Source: Rothia halotolerans
GTDB lineage: Bacteria; Actinomycetota; Actinomycetes; Actinomycetales; Micrococcaceae
Direction: 5' to 3'
NCBI RefSeq assembly: GCF_004136635.1
Contig: NZ_NOIU01000002.1
Span: 1-64,000 of the forward strand
DNA: 64,000 bases
Below the pieces are notes generated by a model. The model was not told where the DNA came from, did not search any database, and saw only the letters and a program-made list of their open reading frames with translations. The position numbers were made by a program, and so were the translations under genes. How positions within the stretch are numbered: the first letter of the stretch is position 1; every line of letters starts with the position of its first letter. Below are positions 47,330-55,136 of the stretch, one piece after another.

Positions 47330-47650
47330 TCACCGGTTGGTGTCGGAGATGATCTCCTCGACGTCATATAGGCCGAACCATCGCGCGGTGTCTCTGCGCA
47401 TCCGTTCCGTCAGGGAGGAGTGGAGTATGGGCGCGGCATCCCGCCGGCGCTCGTTATCTCCCTCTCGAGGTAGTCGCGGACCAACCAGATATCTCGCGGA
47501 TCGGTCCCCATGACGGCCAGCGTAGCGTCGGCGTGGGCGACGTCCCAGCCGAGGGTCTCGGCAAGGTCCTCGGACGTGAGCCCGGTCAGGGCGAGGTTCT
47601 GCGTGGAGCTCTTGCCGGGTCCTGTCACGTTCGACGCGGGTCAGGGACAT
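47330..47650 (-). pseudogene. DUF2316-family protein, doubly frameshifted
   Basis: ATG 47650 has a perfect GGAGG and starts MSLTRVERDRTRQELHAE, the usual DUF2316 opening. Similarity then jumps to the next frame: NLALTGLTSEDLAETLGW and DPRDIWLVRDYLEREITSAG. It then returns to the first frame for SLTERMRRDTARWFGLYDVEE. Two compensating frame changes, near 47600 (two bases missing) and near 47415-47430, leave the ends in frame but the core broken. DUF2316 proteins are about 95 residues, likely DNA-binding. Pseudogene or sequence error. Confidence 0.72.
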
Positions 47651-47955
47651 GGACGTCCTCCTTTCCTCTCCTGGCGTCTTCTTATCAAAATCCTCTGGAT
47701 GTTATCCGTGTATCAACGGAATTCTGAAGAATCAGCAGGGAACCCGCGGGCCAACTCCATGCCGGCCACCATGCTGCGGCTTATCAGGAGGAAAGGGGAG
47801 TATATGGCGCTCTGGATCTCTTCACATGGAAAGCCCTCGTGGAAACCGTCGACTGGAGAGACGTGCGGAGGTCGGACTGGACATCCCCCGTCACAGACGG
47901 AACGGGACACACCGCTCGCGGGCGGGCAACGGGCAGAAGACGGGACCGGACCAGA
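47651..47955. other. Intergenic stretch without a supported gene
   Basis: About 300 bases upstream of the DUF2316 remnant and downstream of the P-type ATPase. AAAGGAGG (complement of about 47656-47663) is its ribosome site. A rightward AGGAGGAAAGGGGAG before ATG 47805 looks like a ribosome site, but the frame behind it runs antisense into the ATPase gene without similarity I know. Confidence 0.5.
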
Positions 47956-49917
47956 TCAACGTTCCCACCCCTCACCCGCCCCGCCCCCGCCGCCCGCGCG
48001 CCTGCCCGGGATGAGGCGGGCGGAGTTGAGGATGAACGCCGTCTCGCTGCCCACGTGGATGAGCGCCGCCGTCACCGGGGAGAGCAGCCCGCAGGCGGCC
48101 AGACCGATGCCCACGAGGTCCACGGCGATGGTCCCGGCGAAGTTGAACATCACGATCCGCCGGGCGCGCCGGGCGACGCGCACCGTCCCCACCAGGTCGT
48201 TCAAATCGGAGCTGATGAGCACGACGTCGGAGCTCTCCCGGGCGATCTCGGTGCCCGACCCCATGGCGATGCCGACCTGGGCGCGGGCCAGCGCCGGGGC
48301 GTCGTTGACCCCGTCGCCGACCATCGCCAGGCGGTGCCCGGCCGCGCGCTCGGCGTCGATGGCGGCGAGCTTCTCCTCCGGCAGCAGCCCGGCCCGCACC
48401 TCGTCGATGCCGAGCTCGGCGGCGACGGCGCGCGCGGCGGCCTCCTGGTCGCCGGTGATGATCATCGTCCGCAGCCCGCTGCGGTGCAGCGCGGCCACGG
48501 CTGCCTTCGCCGTATCGCGGAGGGGATCGGCGAGCAGGATCGTGCCCGCGTACTCGCCGTCGACGCCCACGTGGACGGCGGTGGTGGCGCCGGGGTCAGC
48601 TCGCACGGTGGTGGCACCGGGGCCCGCTGCGGCCTCGGGCGCCCCCGGCACCAGCGCACGGCTGCCCGCCGCGATGCAGCGGCCGTCGACCTCGGCGGTG
48701 ACGCCCCGGCCCGGCAGGTAGGCGAAGTCCCGCCCCGGTTCCACCTGGCGCCCTAGCCCGCGGGCGTGCGCGACGACGGCCTGCCCGAGCGGGTGCTCGG
48801 AGTAGACCTCCGCCGCGGCGGCCCGGTCCAGGAGGTCCTCCGCGTCGACGCCCGCCACGGGCCGGATCCCGACCACGGCGGGCGTGCCGGCGGTCAGGGT
48901 GCCGGTCTTGTCGAAGACCACCGTGTCCACCGTGGACAGGGCCTCGAGGTGCGCGCCGTCCTTGACGAAGGCGCCGGAGCGGGCGATCCGCGCGATCGAG
49001 GCCAGCGCGGCCAGCGGCGTGCCCGCAGCGATCCCGCAGGCCCCGGCGACGACGACCACCGAGATCGTCGCGGTCAGGTCGCGGGTGACCACGTAGGTGA
49101 GGGCCGCACCGATCAGGGCCAGGTAGACCAGGGCGGCGGCCAGGCGGTCGGCCCAGCGCTGCACCGGCGGCTCGGAGGACTGCGCCCGCGCGACGGCGGC
49201 GACGATGCGTCCGTAGGAGGACTCGGCCCCGACCCGCTCCGCCCGGACCTCCAGGGCCCCGACCTGGTTGACCGAGCCGGCGAACACCTCGTCCCCGACG
49301 CCGAGGTCGACCGGCAGCGGCTCACCGGTGATCCGCGACTGGTCGACCGCGGACCCGCCGGCGACGACGGTCCCGTCGACCGGCACGAGACCGCCCGGAG
49401 GGACCACGACCGTGTCCGAGGCGGCCACCTCGGCCAGCGCCGTCTCCGCGATCCTCCCGCCCCGGCGGACCAGCACGGTCTCGGGGAGGAAGGACATCAG
49501 GTCCGTGAGCGCGTCGCGGCCGCGGTCCATGGAGAGGTCCTCGAGGATCTCGGCGGCCAGGACGAAGGCGGTGATCACCAGGGCGGTGCCCCACTCGCCG
49601 ATGGCCGCCGCCGCGGCGATCGCGATGAGCATGGACAGCTCCATGCTCATCCGCCGGTGCCGGACGTCCTCGAAGGCCTCGACCGTGATGGGCCAGCAGC
49701 CCACCACGAGCCCGACGACGGCCGCGGCGGGCGCCGCCGGCCACGGCCAGGTCACCCCGAGGGTCACCGCTAGCGCGCAGGCGGCGACGAACAGGGTCCG
49801 CGCCAGGTCGCCCCGGTCGATGCGCCTCCACAGGCTCCGCGCCGAGGCGGCCGAGGGTGTCTGATTTACCGGGACGGGCGAGGCCGAGGGGCCGACGGCG
49901 TCGGGCACCCCGCTCAC
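47956..49917 (-). CDS. Heavy-metal (P1B-like) P-type ATPase without a CPC motif
   Basis: 653 residues. No HMA domain at the N-terminus; TM pairs about 25-65 and 85-125; actuator loop TGEPLP; phosphorylation site DKTGTLTAGTP; SEHPLGQAV-type His-Pro; MVGDGVNDAPALA hinge. In the TM6 position the usual CPC or SPC is AGACGIAAGTPLA, so the metal cannot be predicted. GTG 49917 overlaps the ArsR stop (GTGA). Likely exports a toxic or excess metal sensed by the adjacent ArsR. Confidence 0.9.
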   Translation of the reverse strand: MSGVPDAVGPSASPVPVNQTPSAASARSLWRRIDRGDLARTLFVAACALAVTLGVTWPWPAAPAAAVVGLVVGCWPITVEAFEDVRHRRMSMELSMLIAIAAAAAIGEWGTALVITAFVLAAEILEDLSMDRGRDALTDLMSFLPETVLVRRGGRIAETALAEVAASDTVVVPPGGLVPVDGTVVAGGSAVDQSRITGEPLPVDLGVGDEVFAGSVNQVGALEVRAERVGAESSYGRIVAAVARAQSSEPPVQRWADRLAAALVYLALIGAALTYVVTRDLTATISVVVVAGACGIAAGTPLAALASIARIARSGAFVKDGAHLEALSTVDTVVFDKTGTLTAGTPAVVGIRPVAGVDAEDLLDRAAAAEVYSEHPLGQAVVAHARGLGRQVEPGRDFAYLPGRGVTAEVDGRCIAAGSRALVPGAPEAAAGPGATTVRADPGATTAVHVGVDGEYAGTILLADPLRDTAKAAVAALHRSGLRTMIITGDQEAAARAVAAELGIDEVRAGLLPEEKLAAIDAERAAGHRLAMVGDGVNDAPALARAQVGIAMGSGTEIARESSDVVLISSDLNDLVGTVRVARRARRIVMFNFAGTIAVDLVGIGLAACGLLSPVTAALIHVGSETAFILNSARLIPGRRAGGGGGAGEGWER

Positions 49918-50309
49918 CCCTTGTCCGCCGGGGCCTCCGGCGCGGCCGTGATGGAGCCGTTCGCGGTCCGGTGGTGGGCCGGCGCCCCGCCGAGGACGTG
50001 CTGGGCCTGGAACACCGCGTGGGTGACCAGCTCGCGGGCGTGCTCGTCGATGAGGCCGTAGTATGCCCGGTTGCCCTCCTGACGCGCCGCGACGATCTTG
50101 CCCCAGCGCAGCTTCGCCAGGTGCTGGGAGACCGCCGTGGGCGACTTCCCGACCTCCTCGGCCAGGTCGTTGACCGACTTCTCGGACTCGCGCAGCGCCA
50201 GGACGATGCGGACCCGGGTGGCGTCGGAGAGCAGGGTGAACACCTCGGCGGCGAAGTCCGCGTACTGGCTCTCGGGACTGAAGGTGCATTTCTTCGTATC
50301 TTCACTCAT
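49914..50309 (-). CDS. ArsR/SmtB-type metal-sensing repressor
   Basis: 131 residues. Winged helix FTLLSDATRVRIVLALRESEKSVNDLAEEVGKSPTAVSQHLAKL; C-terminal helix with EHARELVTHAVFQAQHVLGG, where Asp/Glu and His spacing (D-E-H-x8-H) resembles the alpha5 metal site of SmtB/CzrA-type sensors. Cys is present only at residue 8. ATG 50309 appears leaderless (see promoter). First gene of an arsR-ATPase operon. Confidence 0.92.
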   Translation of the reverse strand: MSEDTKKCTFSPESQYADFAAEVFTLLSDATRVRIVLALRESEKSVNDLAEEVGKSPTAVSQHLAKLRWGKIVAARQEGNRAYYGLIDEHARELVTHAVFQAQHVLGGAPAHHRTANGSITAAPEAPADKG

Positions 50310-50310
50310 G

Positions 50311-50344
50311 CTTAGATACTAAGGTAGTTCGCTCGGGGCGGCAA
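50311..50344 (-). promoter_or_regulatory. Leaderless promoter and operator of the arsR-ATPase operon
   Basis: On the minus strand -35 TTGCCG (complement of 50339-50344), a 17-bp spacer and -10 TAGTAT (complement of 50316-50321); the ATG at 50309 begins 7 bases past the -10, where transcription should start, so the mRNA is leaderless. The palindrome CTTAG-ATA-CTAAG (50311-50323) covers the -10 and is the probable ArsR site. Confidence 0.72.
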
Positions 50345-50421
50345 TCCCCGCCCCGGAGAGCGGCGCAGGGGCCGAAGCTCACGAGGCGGGGGACAGCTGG
50401 GCCGAGGATGTGCCGGTGGGT

Positions 50422-51543
50422 CTACGACCAGCTGGCGACGGGCGCCCCGAGCACCGCCTCGTCGACCTCGATGCCCAGCCCCGGCAGGTCCGGCGGCAGC
50501 ACGCCGCCCTCGGCCTCGACCGGTTCGAAGGCGGCCGTGGTCAGCGTGACCATGTCCGAGGTCTTCAGCACGCACCGCAGCAGGTCGGGCGGGACCGTCG
50601 CGCCGAGGTGCACGATCGCGGCGTAGGAGATGTCGGAGCCGACCGTGTCCTGCACCGTCATCACCAGGCCCGCGGCCCGGGCGATGTCGCGCTGGCGGCG
50701 GGCGGGGGTGAGGCCGCCCGCCGGGGTGATCTTCAGCCCGAAGCCGTCGGCGGCGTCGAGCTCTATCGCGTGGGCGAGGTCGGCGTCGTCGACCGCCAGC
50801 TCGTCGAGGAGCAGCGGATACGGTGAGGCCCTGCGCACCGCCAGGGTCTCCCGCCAGGTGGCGCAGGGCGACTCGAGGACGAAGTCGAGCCCGTCGGGGA
50901 GCAGGCTGAAGAGCCGGCGCGCGGTCTCCGGGGTGAGGCCGGCGTTGGCGTCGACGAGGAACCACTCGCCGGGGCGCCGGTCGGCGAGGCAGGCGACGAT
51001 GCGGGCGGCGTCGAGCGCCGGGCCGCCGTCGCGGTCGTGGGTGCCGATCTTGATCGAGTGGCCCCGGTACCCGCGGGCCCGGTGGTCTGCGACGCGGGCG
51101 CGCATCTCCTCCGGCTCGCCGGCATGGATCGAGGAGATCAACGGCATCGGCACGCCCGTCCCGCCGCCGAGCAGCTCGCTGACCGGCAGTCCCGCGGACT
51201 TGCCGAAGAGGTCCCAGCAGGCGATGTCCAGCGCCGCCTTGGCGTCGTTGTGGCCGAGCAGGGTCTCGTCCATCAGGTCGCCGACGCGGTCGACCTGGCG
51301 CGGGTCCCTGCCCAGCAGCGCCGGGGCGAGCAGCTCGATCGCGGCCCGGGTGCCGCCGGGGTGGGCGGCGGCGTAGGTGGAGCCGAAGGGGGTGCTCTCG
51401 CCCCAGCCGGTCGTGCCGTCGTCGGCGGTGATGCGCACGATCGAGGCGTCGAACGTCTCGTAGGTGCGTCCGCGCGAGAGGCGGTAGACGCCGCCCGAGT
51501 AGGGCAGGGCGGCCTGGAAGAGGTCGATTCTGGAGATCCTCAT
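50422..51543 (-). CDS. Enolase-superfamily (MR/MLE subgroup) enzyme
   Basis: 373 residues. N-terminal lid domain with YRLSRGRTYETFDASIVRITADDGTTGWGE, barrel with Lys in GHSIKIGTHD near 165, metal ligands in FLVDANAGLTPE, FVLESPCATW and LLLDELAVDD, and a second Lys in GFGLKITPAGG near 271. The pattern resembles hydroxyproline-type racemases and dehydratases (HpbD or cis-3-hydroxyproline dehydratase), but the activity cannot be fixed; KIG replaces the common KxK. ATG overlaps the oxidoreductase stop; both are probably controlled by the divergent IclR. Confidence 0.87.
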   Translation of the reverse strand: MRISRIDLFQAALPYSGGVYRLSRGRTYETFDASIVRITADDGTTGWGESTPFGSTYAAAHPGGTRAAIELLAPALLGRDPRQVDRVGDLMDETLLGHNDAKAALDIACWDLFGKSAGLPVSELLGGGTGVPMPLISSIHAGEPEEMRARVADHRARGYRGHSIKIGTHDRDGGPALDAARIVACLADRRPGEWFLVDANAGLTPETARRLFSLLPDGLDFVLESPCATWRETLAVRRASPYPLLLDELAVDDADLAHAIELDAADGFGLKITPAGGLTPARRQRDIARAAGLVMTVQDTVGSDISYAAIVHLGATVPPDLLRCVLKTSDMVTLTTAAFEPVEAEGGVLPPDLPGLGIEVDEAVLGAPVASWS

Positions 51544-52679
51544 GATGCGGGGTCCTCTCGTCCCTCGGCGGGGGTCGTCTCGGAGTCCTCGTGCGGCGGG
51601 ATCAGCACGAGCTTGCCCGGGTACCGTTTGGCGACGAAGTCCTCCTGCGCCCGGCGGATCTCGCTCAGCGGGTAGGTCTTCGAGACCAGCGGGTGCAGCC
51701 TGCCCTCGTTGATGTAGCCCACCACGTTCTCCATGACCTCGTCCTCCTGGAAGGTGCAGCCGAACAGCGAGAGGTCGTTGAGGTAGACGGTGCGCAGGTC
51801 GATCTCGGCCAGTGGGCCCGCGATGGCCCCGGCGATGGCGTAGCGGCCGCCGCGGCGCAGCAGGGAGAGCAGGGCGTCCACGCCCTGCCCGCCGACGAGG
51901 TCCACGACGGCGTCGACCGAGCGGGCGCCGAGCTCGGCGACGAGGTCGGCCCCGCGGTCGATGACGCGATCCGCACCCGCCGCGCGGACCGCCTCGGACT
52001 TGCCCGCCGAGCAGACGGCGATGACCTCCGCCCCGCGCAGCTTGGCCAGCTCCACGGCGGCCAGGCCGACGCCGCCCGAGGCGCCGGTGACCACGACCCG
52101 CTCGGCCCCCACTCCGGCGCGGTGGAGCATCCCCTCCGCGGTGGTGAAGGCGATCGAGATGGTGCCGAGCGCGGCCGGCGAGAGGTCGGAGCGGACGGCG
52201 AAGGTCTCGCTGGAGGGAGCCACTGCGAACTGGGCGAAGCCGCCGTCGCAGTCGCTTCCGTAGGTCCAGCACTCGTAGGGGCGGCGGTCGACGTAGTGGC
52301 GCATCAGGTTGCGGACCACCACGGCCTCGCCCACGCGGCCGGCGTCGACGTCCTCGCCCACCGCCGCGATCCTGCCGTAGACGTCGCCGCCCTGGATGCG
52401 GGGGAAGGTCAGGGGTGCGCCCGACCACGAGGCGTCGTCGTCATCTGCCTGGTCGGTGCCCGCCGCCGCGGTCGAGTTGGTGTCGCCGCGCACGGCCTTG
52501 GAGTACCAGCCGATGCGGGTGTTGATGTCGGTGTTGTTGATGCCCGCGGCCTCGACCCGGATCAGCACCTCGTCGGCGCGGGGCTGGGGGACCGGCACGT
52601 CGGTGCGGTACTCCAGCTTCTCGGGGCCTCCGTGGCCCGTCAGCAGCACCGCGGCCATCGTCTTCGGCAGAGCGTCCAT
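51540..52679 (-). CDS. Zinc-less medium-chain alcohol dehydrogenase/quinone reductase-like protein
   Basis: 379 residues of the MDR superfamily. GroES-like fold at the N-terminus (PQPRADEVLIRVEAAGINNTDIN); Rossmann site VVVTGASGGVGLAAVELAKLRGAEVIAVC; VDAVVDLVGGQGVDALL. Structural Cys cluster and the zinc ligands of ADHs are absent. ATG 52679 used; a longer frame to 52760 is possible. Makes an operon with the downstream enolase-superfamily gene. Confidence 0.87.
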   Translation of the reverse strand: MDALPKTMAAVLLTGHGGPEKLEYRTDVPVPQPRADEVLIRVEAAGINNTDINTRIGWYSKAVRGDTNSTAAAGTDQADDDDASWSGAPLTFPRIQGGDVYGRIAAVGEDVDAGRVGEAVVVRNLMRHYVDRRPYECWTYGSDCDGGFAQFAVAPSSETFAVRSDLSPAALGTISIAFTTAEGMLHRAGVGAERVVVTGASGGVGLAAVELAKLRGAEVIAVCSAGKSEAVRAAGADRVIDRGADLVAELGARSVDAVVDLVGGQGVDALLSLLRRGGRYAIAGAIAGPLAEIDLRTVYLNDLSLFGCTFQEDEVMENVVGYINEGRLHPLVSKTYPLSEIRRAQEDFVAKRYPGKLVLIPPHEDSETTPAEGREDPAS

Positions 52680-52753
52680 CGTCCGCCACCCTTCTGCTCG
52701 TATGCGCGACGCCGGGACCGGTCCCGGGGCGCCGTCGCTCCCGTTAATCAATC

Positions 52754-52778
52754 TGTCCACTGTCCGGACAGCTTGTCC
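52754..52778. promoter_or_regulatory. Candidate IclR operator
   Basis: CTGTCCGGACAG (52760-52771) is a perfect 12-bp palindrome. TGTCC occurs three times, at 52754, 52761 and 52774, in the space before the MDR gene start. Fits a site for the divergent IclR-type regulator. Confidence 0.5.
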
Positions 52779-52820
52779 GAAAAATTACCAGTGCGACGCG
52801 GCCACGGCAAGACCCGGGGC

Positions 52821-52902
52821 GGCTGCGGCAAGATCCGGGACGGACGCGGATGGTCTGAGACGGCTGCGGCAACGTCCGGAACGGTCGCGAATGGTCCGGG
52901 GC
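52821..52902. repeat. Two tandem imperfect 41-bp repeats before the IclR gene
   Basis: 52821-52861 and 52862-52902 share GGCTGCGGCAA, TCCGG, ACGG, CGCG and ATGGTC blocks in register. A degenerate partial copy precedes them from about 52798. Possible multi-copy regulator site. Confidence 0.65.
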
Positions 52903-53012
52903 GGCCGTGGATAGGATGGAGCCGAGCAAGGAGGGGACCCATCGACGAGAACGCAGGACCCGAGGGCGCGCCACGGGGCGCCGGAGCCGGAGCGGAGGCC
53001 GCGCCGGAGCAG

Positions 53013-53759
53013 ATGAACCGCTCGGCGCTGCGCGCCGCGCTGCTGCTCATCGCCGCCGGGGAGCATCCCGAGGGCGCCACCACGGCCGAGCTGGCGGCGG
53101 AGACGGGGATACCGCGTCCCACCGCCTTCCGCCTGCTGCTCAGCCTCGCCCACACCGGGCTGCTCGTGCGCGAGGGCGGGGAGTTCTCGCTGGGCTGGCG
53201 CACCGCCCGGCTGGGGCGCCTCGCGGACCCGTACCGCGGCCTCCTGCCGCGCATCCAGGCGATCCTCGACCGGCTGGCGGCGGACGTCGGCGAGTCGGTC
53301 GAGTACACGGTCTTCACCGGGCCGGGAGCGCAGGAGACGATCGCGCAGTCCTCCGGCGTCCGCCTGCTCGCCCCCTCGCAGCAGTACGTCGGCCGGAGCT
53401 TCCCCCTGCACGCGAGCGCGACGGGCAAGCTCCTGCTCTCGGAGCTCGACGACGACGGCGCCCGCGCCCTGCTCCCCGAGCGCCTCGAGGCGTTCACCGC
53501 CTCCACGATCACCGACCCGGACGCCCTGCTGGCCGAACTCGGCGCAGCGCGCTCCCGGCGCTTCGTGACCCTCGACAACGAACTCGAGCAGGGGCTCTTC
53601 GTGATCGCGGTGCCCGTGCGCGACGAAGCGGGGGAGGCCTTCGCCGGGCTCGCGGTCTCGGGGCTCGACCAGCGGATGAAGGCAGCGGGCGTGGACTCCT
53701 ACGTCGAGAGGCTGAGGGCTGCGGCGGGGGAGATCGCCGGGATCGTCGCGGGGCGGTGA
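53013..53759 (+). CDS. IclR-family regulator
   Basis: 248 residues from ATG 53013, or up to 272 if translation begins at ATC 52941. Winged helix LLLIAAGEHPEGATTAELAAETGIPRPTAFRLLLSLAHTGLLVREG and a ligand-binding domain with SVEYTVFTGPGAQE, FPLHASATGKLLLSE and GLFVIAVPVRDEAGEAF. Divergent from the MDR/enolase operon and likely its regulator. The upstream ATC is preceded by AAGGAGG with 6-base spacing and in-frame codons, whereas ATG 53013 has only a weak GGAG, so the true start is uncertain. Confidence 0.88.
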   Translation: MNRSALRAALLLIAAGEHPEGATTAELAAETGIPRPTAFRLLLSLAHTGLLVREGGEFSLGWRTARLGRLADPYRGLLPRIQAILDRLAADVGESVEYTVFTGPGAQETIAQSSGVRLLAPSQQYVGRSFPLHASATGKLLLSELDDDGARALLPERLEAFTASTITDPDALLAELGAARSRRFVTLDNELEQGLFVIAVPVRDEAGEAFAGLAVSGLDQRMKAAGVDSYVERLRAAAGEIAGIVAGR

Positions 53760-53825
53760 GCGGGGCGGCCCCGTAGCCCGGGCGTCCGCTCCCCGCGCGC
53801 ACCCGCGCGCGCCGGCGACCTCGCC

Positions 53826-54080
53826 TCAGACGACGCCGGCCACCACCGCCCCCAGCGCTTCCTTCCCCTCGGCGAAGCCGATCTTCTCCAGCACGATCAC
53901 GCGGGCGAGCCCGTCCGCCGCGCCGAGGATCGCGTGCAGGGCGGCGTCGGGCACCTGGCCCTTCGCGGAGAACGGCGTGAGCGCGGCGCGGCAGCGGGCG
54001 CTGAATGCCTCGTCGGCGTCCTGGCGCAGCTCCTCCAGCTCGCTGGATCCGGAGAGGGCCCCGAGGATGCCGGGCAGCTG
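53826..54080 (-). pseudogene. TetR-family regulator, C-terminal fragment
   Basis: The last 84 residues of a TetR-type protein: LPGILGALSGSSELEELRQD, ADEAFSARCRAALTPFSAKG, ALHAILGAADGLARVIVLEK. It lacks the DNA-binding N-terminus. It ends abruptly at 54080 where similarity switches to wrbA on the other strand. Stop at 53826. Confidence 0.75.
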
Positions 54081-54371
54081 GCGGGCAAGCCGGCCGCCGT
54101 CTTCACCTCCACCACGGAGCGGCACGGCGGCCAGGAGGCGACGCTGCTGGCGCTGGCCCACACCCTCTTCCACTGGGGCTCGATCATCGTCCCCACCGGA
54201 TACGTGGACTACCCGCTCTCCCACGCCGCCGGCGGGAACCCCTACGGTGTCAGCGCCATCACCGGGGACGGGGCGCCGAACGAGCACGTGCTGGCGCTCG
54301 CCCGTCTGCAGGGCAGGCGCGTCGCGGAGTTCGCCGACACCCTGCGCCCGGTGGAGCAGGTCAGCGCCTGA
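54075..54371 (+). pseudogene. wrbA: WrbA-type NAD(P)H:quinone oxidoreductase, C-terminal fragment
   Basis: The last 98 codons of a WrbA-like flavoprotein: QLAGKPAAVFTSTTERHGGQ, ATLLALAHTLFHWGSIIVPT, SHAAGGNPYGVSAITGDGAP. The flavodoxin-like N-terminal half, including the FMN P-loop, is gone. It joins the TetR fragment at CAGCTG (54075-54080). Confidence 0.8.
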
Positions 54372-54394
54372 GGTGAGAAGAGCGTCTGGCAGAA

Positions 54395-54442
54395 GGGCCC
54401 CTCTCCCGCCGCGGCGCAACGCCCGCGGCAGGAGAGGGGCCC
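54395..54442. terminator. Strong terminator after the wrbA fragment
   Basis: A 20-bp stem starting GGGCCCCTCTCC (54395-54414 with 54423-54442) has one mismatch and loop CGCAACGC. It serves the rightward wrbA fragment and, from the other side, the leftward SDR gene. Confidence 0.85.
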
Positions 54443-54454
54443 CGCTCGTGCTCC

Positions 54455-55048
54455 TCAGACCTCGATGACCCTGCCGCTGACGATCCCCTCGACGGCGAGG
54501 ACGTAGGCCCTGCCGACCTCCTCGTCCGCCACCGGTCGCTGGCCGACGAACAGCGGGTGGTAGTGGGGCGAGTTCTCCAGCACGTTCGGCGAGACGGCGT
54601 TGACGCGCACCCCGCGCGGGGCCTCGGCCGCGGCGGTGGGGACGAAGGCCTCCAGGGCGCCGTTGGCCGCCGCTGCCGCCGCGCCGGTGGCGATCGGCTC
54701 GCGGGTGAGCACGCCCGTGGTCAGGGTGACGGACCCTCCGTCCCGCACCCGGGAGAGGGCCTGGCGGACGACCTCGAGCTGCGCCAGGGTCTTCCCGGTG
54801 AGCCCCGCCGCGTAGTCGCCCCGGGTCAGCTCGGTCACCGGTTTGAAGGGGACGGAGCCGAGGGCGACGACGACGGCGTCGACCTCCCCGACGGCGTCGA
54901 AGAGGAAGCGGATCGACTCGGGGTCGGTGACATCCACGGCGTGCCCGGAGCTCCGGGAGGCCCGGACCACCTCGTGGCCGCGGTCCTCGAGGGCCGCGGC
55001 GACGACCTTCCCGATGTTGCCGGTGGCGCCGATGACGAGTGCTCGCAT
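54455..55048 (-). CDS. Short-chain dehydrogenase-like protein
   Basis: 197 residues, short for an SDR (usually about 250). MRALVIGATGNIGKVVAAALEDRGHEVVRASR carries the NAD(P) site; VDAVVVALGSVPFKPV and VRVNAVSPNVLENSP fit the SDR core. The Tyr-x-x-x-Lys pair is not evident, so it may be non-catalytic or an atypical SDR. Lies between the MFS gene and the terminator. Confidence 0.87.
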   Translation of the reverse strand: MRALVIGATGNIGKVVAAALEDRGHEVVRASRSSGHAVDVTDPESIRFLFDAVGEVDAVVVALGSVPFKPVTELTRGDYAAGLTGKTLAQLEVVRQALSRVRDGGSVTLTTGVLTREPIATGAAAAAANGALEAFVPTAAAEAPRGVRVNAVSPNVLENSPHYHPLFVGQRPVADEEVGRAYVLAVEGIVSGRVIEV

Positions 55049-55136
55049 GATGGGATCTCCTGATCGTCGATGGGGGTGGGGTTGGCTGACAGAGCGGGGC
55101 CGGGCGATGGGGTACCTCCCGCACAGGATGGCCGAT

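Larger units (their letters stand above)
52680..53012. other. Control region between MDR/enolase operon and IclR gene
   Basis: About 330 bases. Contents: palindrome and TGTCC array at 52754-52778, a tandem 41-bp repeat at 52821-52902, and a strong ribosome site at 52928-52934 before an in-frame ATC. Nothing else seen. Confidence 0.6.

Noticed and set aside
47805-48721. Rightward gene after the strong AGGAGGAAAGGGGAG and ATG 47805
   Set aside because: Runs antisense into the well-supported P-type ATPase, and its protein is low-complexity without known motifs.
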